Below, piece by piece: positions 1 to 7,663 of a stretch of 7,663 nucleotides of DNA (the stretch's first letter is position 1; each line of letters starts with the position of its first letter). The stretch lies in NCBI GenBank assembly GCA_022564135.1, contig JADFLZ010000093.1:1-7663 (forward strand), in the 5' to 3' direction. This stretch comes from Candidatus Zixiibacteriota bacterium (GTDB lineage: Bacteria > Zixibacteria > MSB-5A5 > GN15 > FEB-12). Both the position numbers and the translations under genes were made by a program. Under the pieces are notes generated by a model. That model had not been told where the DNA came from and ran no database searches. It saw only the letters and a program-made list of their open reading frames with translations.

Positions 1-1137
1 ATTCCATACCTTCGGTGGATATTGAAATGGGCCTCGGGATTTGCTGGCAATTCAGACAGGAATTTCGAACGCGCGGTAGATGTCTACGAAGGACTCGCTA
101 TGGAGTCTGACAGCGTTGAGATCCGACGTTCTTACCTGGACAGTGCACTGTACATTCACGATATCGCAGTGCCCTCATTAAAGGACGTCGGCATTGACGC
201 CAGCCTGTTTTTCTGGTATTTCAGTAAAGGTCGATTTCTGCAGAGCCATGCTGACGACCTGGACGATTTTCAGGATGACATCGGCCCCTTGTACCGAAAA
301 GCGTATGACCTGAATACGGACGTTCTGGATAAATATTATATCAATTACATCATCCTGGATTATGTCCAGAAAGACTTGAAAACCGACGCGATTGATTTCA
401 TGGACGATGTTGAGATCAGGATGTCCGATAATCCCGATATCGAACCCATGCTCGACGACTGGCGCGGTCGACTTTTCACCTCGCCAGACGAGCGTATTGC
501 CTATTTAGAAGACGGGCTCGCAGACGACCCGGACAACGTAACAATCGTGTCGGAGCTTTTCGAACTGTATCGGGATGAAGAGATGCGAGACAAAGTGTAT
601 GAACTCGCGCCTCGACTGATGGAACTCGATCCGTCTGCATCGACCGTTCGCCTGGTGGCAAAGATGCGCCTGGACGATGGTGATGCAGAGACTGCAATAG
701 AGTTATACACTGAATCACTCGGTATGCCGGATGGAAAGTCTGCCGCCCGGGAAGTCCATTACAATATCGGTGTAGCCGAACAGGAACTTGAACGATTCTC
801 GAGAGCCCGGGCCTCGTATCGCCGGGCGCTCAGAGAAGATCCGAACTTTGGCTCAGCGCTGATCGCGATCGGAGACCTGTATCAGACGGCCGTGCAGGAA
901 TGTGGGAGTTTTGAAAGGGAAGATCGAGCCGTATACTGGCTGGCCACCGATTATTTCAACCGAGCTGCAGCCCGGGATGCAAACGTTGTGGTTCAGGCGC
1001 GCCAGAGAGCCTCCCGTCTTCGGGAGCTGTATCCGAGCGCCGAAGATAAATTTTTTCAAGACTGGAAAACCGGCGACAAGTATACCATCGATTATGGTTG
1101 TTACATGTGGATCGGTGAGACAACGACTGTCAGATAG
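1..1137 (+). CDS. Acidic tetratricopeptide-repeat (TPR) protein, 5'-truncated by the window edge
   Basis: The frame is open from base 1 to a TAG at 1135-1137, giving 378 visible residues. A TTG at 22 could serve as a start, but codons 1-7 are also open and no ribosome binding site precedes it, so the true start most likely lies upstream. The protein is mostly helical and acidic (many Asp and Glu). A clear TPR unit lies at about nt 748-849 (visible residues 250-283), with the family pattern of small residues and aromatics (YNIG, then A, then SYRRAL, then DPN). Further degenerate TPR-like helices precede it, for example around the AIELYTESL segment. The C-terminal region has aromatic residues and two Cys and ends in WIGETTTVR; similar endings occur, as far as I recall, in TPR proteins of Bacteroidota-related phyla. 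TPRs mediate protein-protein contacts; the partner is unknown. Ile ATA and Leu TTA codons are rare here but common in the next gene. It ends 55 bp before eno, with no terminator seen between. Confidence 0.85.
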   Translation: MPYLRWILKWASGFAGNSDRNFERAVDVYEGLAMESDSVEIRRSYLDSALYIHDIAVPSLKDVGIDASLFFWYFSKGRFLQSHADDLDDFQDDIGPLYRKAYDLNTDVLDKYYINYIILDYVQKDLKTDAIDFMDDVEIRMSDNPDIEPMLDDWRGRLFTSPDERIAYLEDGLADDPDNVTIVSELFELYRDEEMRDKVYELAPRLMELDPSASTVRLVAKMRLDDGDAETAIELYTESLGMPDGKSAAREVHYNIGVAEQELERFSRARASYRRALREDPNFGSALIAIGDLYQTAVQECGSFEREDRAVYWLATDYFNRAAARDANVVVQARQRASRLRELYPSAEDKFFQDWKTGDKYTIDYGCYMWIGETTTVR

Positions 1138-1165
1138 GCAAAGAACTGCAGCCTGTCCTTTTTAA

Positions 1166-2491
<1,326 letters not shown>

Positions 2492-2604
2492 CAGCTGCTG
2501 AATCGATTTTCGACTAAACCGTTACTTAATAACTACTTAAGCTTTATTCTTCCTGCGAGATAGCGAAAAAAATCACAATATCTTCACTTTTTAGCTGGAA
2601 CCTC

Positions 2605-2633
2605 TTGACAAAATCTCCGTTAATGATTATTGT
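2605..2633 (+). promoter_or_regulatory. Sigma70-like promoter of groESL
   Basis: A perfect -35 hexamer TTGACA (2605-2610) is followed after 17 bp by TATTGT (2628-2633), which matches four of six -10 positions. The predicted transcription start, near 2640, falls inside the CIRCE operator that begins at 2633. This is the usual architecture for HrcA-repressed chaperonin operons. It leaves a leader of roughly 80 nt before groES. Confidence 0.65.
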
Positions 2634-2659
2634 TAGCACTCGACGATAGGGACTGCTAA
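2633..2659 (+). promoter_or_regulatory. CIRCE operator (HrcA binding site)
   Basis: The left arm TTAGCACTC (2633-2641) is a perfect match to the CIRCE consensus. It is followed by a 9-bp spacer and the right arm GACTGCTAA (2651-2659), which differs from the consensus GAGTGCTAA at one base. CIRCE is the inverted repeat bound by the heat-shock repressor HrcA. Its overlap with the -10 and the predicted transcription start of groESL implies repression by blocking RNA polymerase. HrcA itself is not in this window. Confidence 0.95.
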
Positions 2660-2720
2660 TAAGTAACATTATATAAATTGACCATAAACTTAATGCATGA
2701 ACAATTAGAAAGGGAAGAAA

Positions 2721-3008
2721 ATGCAAGTTAAACCATTGTACGACAGAGTAGTTGTCAGACCGGTCGAAGAAGAGCAAGTCAAAGGCGGCATCATTATACC
2801 GGATACAGCTAAAGAGAAACCAGTGGAAGGTGAAATCGTCGAAGTTGGTTCCGGCCGGGTAACTGATGACGGCAAGAAGATGTCTCTTGAAGTCAAAAAA
2901 GGTGACCGGATTTTGTACGGTAAGTATTCCGGTACCGAAGTATCAATTGAAGGTGAAGAGCTGCTCATAATGCGTGAGTCTGATATTTTCGCCATTATCC
3001 AGAAATAA
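2721..3008 (+). CDS. groES: Co-chaperonin GroES (Hsp10, Cpn10)
   Basis: A complete 95-residue Cpn10, the standard length. GroES forms a seven-membered lid that caps the GroEL ring and closes the folding chamber in the cytoplasm. The N-terminus ([10 protein letters not shown]) is the family signature. The mobile loop that docks on the GroEL apical domains contains the hydrophobic tripeptide within GGIII (22-26). The C-terminal half carries the conserved [10 protein letters not shown] and [11 protein letters not shown] strands. The start is supported by a purine-rich Shine-Dalgarno sequence (AGGGA at 2711-2715) five bases before the ATG. It is the first gene of the groESL operon, about 60 bp downstream of the CIRCE operator, and is followed by groEL after 22 bp. 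The missing family partners are not an issue: both chaperonin subunits are present and intact. Confidence 0.98.
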   Translation: MQVKPLYDRVVVRPVEEEQVKGGIIIPDTAKEKPVEGEIVEVGSGRVTDDGKKMSLEVKKGDRILYGKYSGTEVSIEGEELLIMRESDIFAIIQK

Positions 3009-3016
3009 GAACCATT

Positions 3017-4665
<1,649 letters not shown>

Positions 4666-4688
4666 GAGAATAGTGCTCGTAATTTGTG

Positions 4689-4712
4689 GGCGGCAGACGT
4701 CTCGTCTGCCCC
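4689..4712. repeat. GC-rich hairpin after groEL, possibly a dispersed palindrome
   Basis: GGCAGACG (4692-4699) and CGTCTGCC (4703-4710) form a perfect 8-bp stem with a 3-nt loop. Two more G-C pairs are possible across a one-base bulge at 4691. No T-tract follows, so it is not an intrinsic terminator by itself. It may stabilise the 3' end of the groESL mRNA or be a copy of a dispersed palindromic element; copy number cannot be judged from this window. Confidence 0.6.
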
Positions 4713-4726
4713 ATAAAGCATTCTAT

Positions 4727-4762
4727 AAAAAAAGCTCCCGATGTAATCGGGAGCTTTTTTTT
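4727..4762. terminator. Strong, symmetric (bidirectional) intrinsic terminator
   Basis: A-tract 4727-4733, stem AGCTCCCGAT (4733-4742), loop GTA, stem ATCGGGAGCT (4746-4755) and a T-tract of eight (4755-4762). Counting the A/T pairs, the helix is 16 bp without a mismatch. Because both flanks carry the proper tract, it should stop transcription from groEL on the plus strand and from the convergent lipoprotein gene on the minus strand. Confidence 0.95.
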
Positions 4763-4770
4763 GCGAACAA

Positions 4771-4818
4771 GTCACCCTGAGCGGACAAGGTCCCGAGAAT
4801 TGAGGGAGTCGAAGGGTG
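4771..4818. repeat. REP-like palindromic element, copy 1
   Basis: The stretch opens with GTCACCCTGAGC and closes with GAGTCGAAGGGTG, so CACCCT (4773-4778) and AGGGTG (4813-4818) can pair at the ends. A related stretch with the same opening and a similar close lies at 5504-5552 in the same orientation. Short elements of this CACCCTGAGC/GTCGAAGGGTG type are, from memory, dispersed in intergenic regions of many environmental bacterial genomes. The classification rests on the two copies and the terminal inverted repeat. Confidence 0.55.
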
Positions 4819-4853
4819 TCAATCCAGTCTTTCGCTGTCTTTCCAGCAAAGGC

Positions 4854-4871
4854 CCCGAGTCTTCGCTCGGG
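4854..4871. repeat. Small hairpin in the post-groEL repeat region
   Basis: CCCGAG (4854-4859) and CTCGGG (4866-4871) are perfect inverted arms around a six-base loop. CTCGGGAC here is also the reverse complement of GTCCCGAG at 4790-4797 within the neighbouring REP-like copy, so alternative longer-range pairing is possible. The following GCGGGAATCCA is another motif I associate with dispersed bacterial repeats. It borders the 3' end of the lipoprotein gene. Confidence 0.45.
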
Positions 4872-4892
4872 ACTAAAGCGGGAATCCATCTT

Positions 4893-5333
4893 CTACTGGG
4901 AAACCCTGTTTAATTCAACTTGGCGCACAAAATCGAATTCAGGCAACTCCTGGTATAACAAAATGGATGACTTAGTGCCACTCACTCGAAACTCACCGAC
5001 CAAGAGCTCAATAGGACCAAGAGGACATATCGCTAAATAAGGCAAGGTGCTTCTCAGGTTTAACTGACCATTTTCATACTCGTATTCAGTGCCTCCATAA
5101 CTACAACTACCAAAGTTTGGCAGTAAATAATAGTAGGCGGTATCAGACTTAAAGCTAAATTCAATTTCGAAAGAAGCTGTAACGACGCTGTCGGTACCCT
5201 TAAACCGCCAGTATGAAATTGTGCCGCTATACTCTCCAATGAGGCTTCCCGGCACCGTTGGTGCCAGCGGCTTGTCGCTGCCTGAACAGCCCAATAACAA
5301 GCCGATAATCAGAACAACAGCTGTTTTGCACAT
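4893..5333 (-). CDS. Small secreted lipoprotein of unknown function
   Basis: A complete 146-residue protein that I do not recognise as a named family. The N-terminus is a type II signal peptide: one Lys, a hydrophobic stretch VVLIIGLLLG and the lipobox LLGC with the lipidated Cys16. The next residue is Ser, so the mature lipoprotein would probably be carried to the outer membrane if the E. coli +2 rule applies. After a short Pro-rich linker, the rest (about 30-143) looks all-beta, with alternating hydrophobic residues and a GEYSGTISYW opening. Cys77 and Cys103 are the only other cysteines except Cys2 and could form a disulfide. The general look resembles small lipocalin-like or beta-barrel lipoproteins, but that is inference. 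The start is supported by GGGGGA just upstream (5344-5339 on the minus strand). It converges on groEL and shares the bidirectional terminator. Its 3' end abuts REP-like sequence. Confidence 0.85.
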   Translation of the reverse strand: MCKTAVVLIIGLLLGCSGSDKPLAPTVPGSLIGEYSGTISYWRFKGTDSVVTASFEIEFSFKSDTAYYYLLPNFGSCSYGGTEYEYENGQLNLRSTLPYLAICPLGPIELLVGEFRVSGTKSSILLYQELPEFDFVRQVELNRVSQ

Positions 5334-5366
5334 AATTTTCCCCCGAAATCTTGAATGTCATAGTTA

Positions 5367-5388
5367 AGAGATTTGCCAGAAAATCTCT
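5367..5388. promoter_or_regulatory. Hairpin in the presumed 5' leader of the lipoprotein gene
   Basis: AGAGATTT (5367-5374) and AAATCTCT (5381-5388) are perfect 8-bp inverted arms around a 6-nt loop. The hairpin lies 34-55 bases upstream of the lipoprotein start on the minus strand. It could be an operator or a structured leader; there is no T-tract in the direction of the gene that would make it a terminator. Confidence 0.4.
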
Positions 5389-5453
5389 ATCTGTATCTAT
5401 AATAACGAACTAATTAAATTTTTGTGCAATAGTTTTTTTTTGCTAAAGAGTAG

Positions 5454-5488
5454 GTCGAAACCTTACGCATACTGGGTACGGTTTCGAC
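5454..5488. repeat. Long intergenic hairpin
   Basis: Arms 5454-5466 and 5476-5488 are 13-base inverted repeats with one mismatch (12 of 13 pairs), built around GTCGAAACC and GGTTTCGAC, with a 9-nt loop. No T-tract follows on either side that would make it a standard terminator. It sits 15 bp before REP-like copy 2, so it may belong to the same composite repeat. Confidence 0.6.
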
Positions 5489-5503
5489 ATACCAAATACG
5501 ACA

Positions 5504-5552
5504 GTCACCCTAAGCAAAGCCTGTTTTGAGCCTGTCGAAGTAGTCGAAAGAG
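5504..5552. repeat. REP-like element, copy 2
   Basis: It begins GTCACCCTAAGC, one base different from the opening of copy 1 at 4771, and ends TAGTCGAAAGAG, close to the GAGTCGAAGGGTG end of copy 1. The interior diverges and includes GCCTGTCGAAG. It lies in the same orientation as copy 1, 733 bp downstream, so the two copies flank the lipoprotein gene as imperfect direct repeats. Confidence 0.5.
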
Positions 5553-5645
5553 AGGCAGGAATTCGATATATACCCTAGAAGCAAATCGGGGGTTTTTTGT
5601 TCGGAATATCCATACTAATAGGTTGTGTCAATTATCTAGATAGAC

Positions 5646-5715
5646 TACATTGTTTAATGTACTAGGGTATTCAGTCAATATTGTACCTATATAGCTATTC
5701 TACTATTTTAGAATA
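5646..5715 (+). promoter_or_regulatory. Short inverted repeats upstream of the SBBP gene
   Basis: TACATT/AATGTA (5646-5661, 4-nt loop) and TATTCTA/TAGAATA (5696-5715, 6-nt loop) lie 20-90 bases before the SBBP start, preceded by the 10-bp palindrome TATCTAGATA (5633-5642). They could be operator sites or leader structure. In DNA this AT-rich, some short palindromes arise by chance. Confidence 0.3.
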
Positions 5716-5735
5716 CTCAAAGCGGAGTATATGTC

Positions 5736-7663
5736 ATGTGTACCAAAACTTCGGCAGTTCTAATTTTTGCAATTAGTTTTAGCGCCATTTCTATGGCATC
5801 GGCTGCGCCCGAACTAAAAGCATCATTTAAATCATCTCTTTCATCAATGCCTTTGCCATTCACTGAGAATCAAGGACAATGGCCGGATAGCATATTGTAT
5901 CGGGCTTCTGCCGGAGGCGCCACCATGTGGTTTACACCCACAAGTGTATACTATCAATTTACGCGCACAATTCTTAAGCAGAGCGATCAAACGGGCGCTC
6001 TTTCTGCTGATGAGCATCTCTACTCCAAGTTTAAGGCTGAACCTGACTCAATTGAAATTACAATGATTAGAGCCGAGTTTGTTGGTGCAGAGCTAAGTCC
6101 CGCAACCGAAGGAATCGGCTTGATGGATTATAAGTGCAATTATTTTATTGGCAATGAACCGGACAAATGGCGCACCGATGTCTCCAATTACGAATCGATT
6201 GTGTACCGTGAGGTATATTCGGGCATCGACTTAAAATACTACGGCAACGGCCGGCAGATGGAATATGACTTTATAGTTTCCCCTGGCGCCGACTACAGCA
6301 AGATTCAAATTCGTTACCACGGCGCAGAATCACTCACCCTTGGAGAAAATGGTGAGTTGATTATCAAAGTAGCCAATGGAGAGATTATAGAACAGCCGCC
6401 AGTAGTTTATCAGATAGTCGAGGGACGTAAAGTGAATATCGACTGTAATTATGTAATATCCGAAGAAAATACCTTTAGCTTCAAGGTTGATGACCGCTAC
6501 AACCCCGCACACGAACTGGTCATTGACCCGATCTTAGTCTACAGCACTTATCTGGGTGGCAATGCCCCCGAATTCGGCTATGGCATCGCGGTGGACTCTG
6601 ACGGTGCTGCATACGTGGCGGGATTTACTTCTTCAGTCGATTTTCCGATCTTCAATCCCTACCAGGAGATATATATAGGGAACTTCCAAGATGCCTTTGT
6701 TACTAAGCTGTCAAGCAACGGCAGCAGCTTGATCTACAGCACTTACTTCGGTGGGTACGGAAATGATATTACCCAAGGAATTGCATTGGATGCTGCTGGA
6801 GCAGTATATGTGGCAGGCTACACCAATTCTCAAAATTTTCCGACTCTCAACGCATACCAGGCAATTCACGGTGGTGGCTATACTGATGTCTTTGTCTTTA
6901 AGCTAAACAATGCCGGCAACAACCTGCTCTACAGTACCTACTTAGGCGGTAGCAGCGGCGATTGGGGCTATGCTATCTCGGTTGACGCCGATGGACAAGC
7001 GTATGTAACGGGACAGACTACTTCAGACGATTTTCCGACGCAAAATCCCTATCAAGGAACACTTGATGTTAATGGCCGTGATGCCTTTGTCACCAAGTTT
7101 TCCAGCGCCGGTAACAGCCTCGTTTACAGCACTTATCTGGGTGGCAGCGCCGCTGACGTTGCCGCGGGCATCGCTGTGGATGCCGCCGGGGCAGCCTATG
7201 TGACAGGTTATACTGAATCCACGGATTTTCCGACGCAAAATCCCTACCAGGGGACATATAATGGTGGGTCCCGTGATGCGTTTGTCACAAAACTGTCCAG
7301 CTCCGGCAATAACTTAGTTTACAGTACCTATTTGGGCGGCAGCAACATTGACGGGGGCTTGGGAATAGCTGTGGATGCTGACGGCGTGGCCCATGTAACT
7401 GGAGGTACAACCTCCACCGATTTCCCGACTCAATTTCCGTACCAGGGAACAAACCAGGGGGGCTTAGATATTTTTGTAACAAAGCTCACCAGCCAGGGAA
7501 ACTTCTTGATTTACAGTACATACTTAGGTGGGAGCAACAATGACGTCGGCGCTTTCATCGGGTTAAATGACGCGGGAGCGGTGTATGTGGCAGGGCAAAC
7601 GTTTTCCGATGATTTCCCGCTGGTCAATCCAACTCAGACGAATCAATTGCATAATGATGTCTT
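5736..7663 (+). CDS. Exported SBBP-type beta-propeller repeat protein with ENxGQW N-terminal domain, 3'-truncated by the window edge
   Basis: The frame is open from ATG 5736 to the window end: 642 codons plus two bases, no stop. GGAG (5724-5727) eight bases upstream supports this start. Residues 1-23 form a Sec signal peptide (hydrophobic 7-20, probable cleavage after ASA at 23). Residues about 41-265 match the domain I know as DUF7948: FTENQGQW (42-49), MWFTPTSVYYQFTR (64-77), NYFIGNEPDKW (135-145), YREVYSGIDLKYYG (157-170) and EYDFIVSPGAD (176-186). Repeats with YSTY(L/F)GG start at residues 269, 334, 399, 464, 529 and 593. Each unit is 65 residues (64 for the fifth) and carries the order YSTYLGG, (A/S)VDxxGxxYV(A/T)G, DFPxxNPYQ, DAFVTKLSSxGN, the SBBP (seven-bladed beta-propeller) pattern. 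It is probably a surface or extracellular protein; ligand and role are unknown, and more repeats or a sorting domain may follow. Confidence 0.93.
   Translation, partial: MCTKTSAVLIFAISFSAISMASAAPELKASFKSSLSSMPLPFTENQGQWPDSILYRASAGGATMWFTPTSVYYQFTRTILKQSDQTGALSADEHLYSKFKAEPDSIEITMIRAEFVGAELSPATEGIGLMDYKCNYFIGNEPDKWRTDVSNYESIVYREVYSGIDLKYYGNGRQMEYDFIVSPGADYSKIQIRYHGAESLTLGENGELIIKVANGEIIEQPPVVYQIVEGRKVNIDCNYVISEENTFSFKVDDRYNPAHELVIDPILVYSTYLGGNAPEFGYGIAVDSDGAAYVAGFTSSVDFPIFNPYQEIYIGNFQDAFVTKLSSNGSSLIYSTYFGGYGNDITQGIALDAAGAVYVAGYTNSQNFPTLNAYQAIHGGGYTDVFVFKLNNAGNNLLYSTYLGGSSGDWGYAISVDADGQAYVTGQTTSDDFPTQNPYQGTLDVNGRDAFVTKFSSAGNSLVYSTYLGGSAADVAAGIAVDAAGAAYVTGYTESTDFPTQNPYQGTYNGGSRDAFVTKLSSSGNNLVYSTYLGGSNIDGGLGIAVDADGVAHVTGGTTSTDFPTQFPYQGTNQGGLDIFVTKLTSQGNFLIYSTYLGGSNNDVGAFIGLNDAGAVYVAGQTFSDDFPLVNPTQTNQLHNDV
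6540..7663 (+). repeat. In-frame 195-nt coding repeats (SBBP units)
   Basis: The codon for the first Tyr of YSTY(L/F)GG begins at 6540, 6735, 6930, 7125, 7320 and 7512, so the period is exactly 195 nt four times and then 192. Some stretches are identical at the DNA level: 23 bases at 7029-7051 equal 7224-7246 (one period apart), and 22 bases at 6540-6561 equal 7125-7146 (three periods apart). The sixth unit is cut by the window end. Confidence 0.92.

Larger units (their letters stand above)
5334..5735. other. Divergent intergenic region (402 bp) without a gene
   Basis: This AT-rich stretch separates the divergent lipoprotein and SBBP genes. It holds a leader hairpin (5367-5388), a long hairpin (5454-5488), a REP-like element (5504-5552) and three short palindromes close to the SBBP gene (5633-5642, 5646-5661, 5696-5715). 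I see no convincing ORF, tRNA or sigma70 promoter pair in either direction, although promoters for both genes are expected here. Confidence 0.7.

Noticed and set aside
22..24. TTG as the start codon of the TPR gene
   Set aside because: The same frame is open back to base 1 and no ribosome binding site precedes the TTG, so the gene more likely begins upstream of the window.
2672..2677. TATAAA as a second -10 for groES
   Set aside because: No -35-like hexamer lies at a suitable distance; the TTGACA/TATTGT pair overlapping CIRCE explains the region better.
2544..2777. Minus-strand open frame of 77 residues across the groESL promoter and the groES start
   Set aside because: It covers the CIRCE operator and promoter and overlaps the 5' end of groES on the opposite strand, with no family resemblance.
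5731..5733. ATG at 5731 as the start of the SBBP gene
   Set aside because: That frame reaches a stop after ten codons; ATG 5736 opens the long frame and sits at a proper distance from GGAG.
6540..7663. Regular repeats as a CRISPR array
   Set aside because: The 195-nt period is far too long, the repeats encode a continuous SBBP reading frame, and there are no short identical repeats with unique spacers.

Overview
The window looks like chromosomal DNA of a Gram-negative bacterium. The signs are a lipobox lipoprotein, a secreted beta-propeller protein with a signal peptide, and groESL under a CIRCE/HrcA-type operator. The combination of an ENxGQW-type N-terminal domain (DUF7948-like), SBBP-type propeller repeats and an acidic TPR protein is most familiar to me from the FCB group and neighbouring candidate phyla, for example Zixibacteria-like genomes. 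That placement is recognition from memory and is tentative. No phage, plasmid, transposase, CRISPR, rRNA or tRNA signal was seen.

Layout. 1-1137 (+): the 3' part of a gene for an acidic TPR protein that starts before the window. 1193-2491 (+): a complete enolase with every catalytic residue, but no visible Shine-Dalgarno sequence. 2492-2720: a regulatory region with a sigma70-like promoter and a CIRCE operator overlapping its -10. 2721-3008 and 3031-4665 (+): groES and groEL, 22 bp apart, forming a classical heat-shock operon. 4666-4892: a GC-rich hairpin, a strong symmetric terminator and a composite of REP-like palindromes. 4893-5333 (-): a small unrecognised lipoprotein gene convergent with groEL. 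5334-5735: a 402-bp divergent intergenic region with several hairpins and a second REP-like copy. 5736-7663 (+): the 5' part of a large gene for an exported protein with an ENxGQW N-terminal domain followed by at least six 65-residue SBBP-type repeats, running off the window end.

How the genes relate. Only groES and groEL clearly form a functional unit (chaperonin plus lid), with heat-shock control visible upstream. Enolase is a housekeeping glycolytic gene that happens to precede them. The lipoprotein and the SBBP protein are envelope or extracellular proteins, transcribed divergently from a repeat-rich spacer. The TPR gene differs in codon use from its neighbours.

I find no convincing undescribed multi-gene system. 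The items most worth a second look are the pair of similarly oriented REP-like elements around the lipoprotein gene, the exact 195-nt periodicity with near-identical DNA stretches in the SBBP gene, the possibly leaderless enolase start, and the codon-use break between the TPR gene and enolase.
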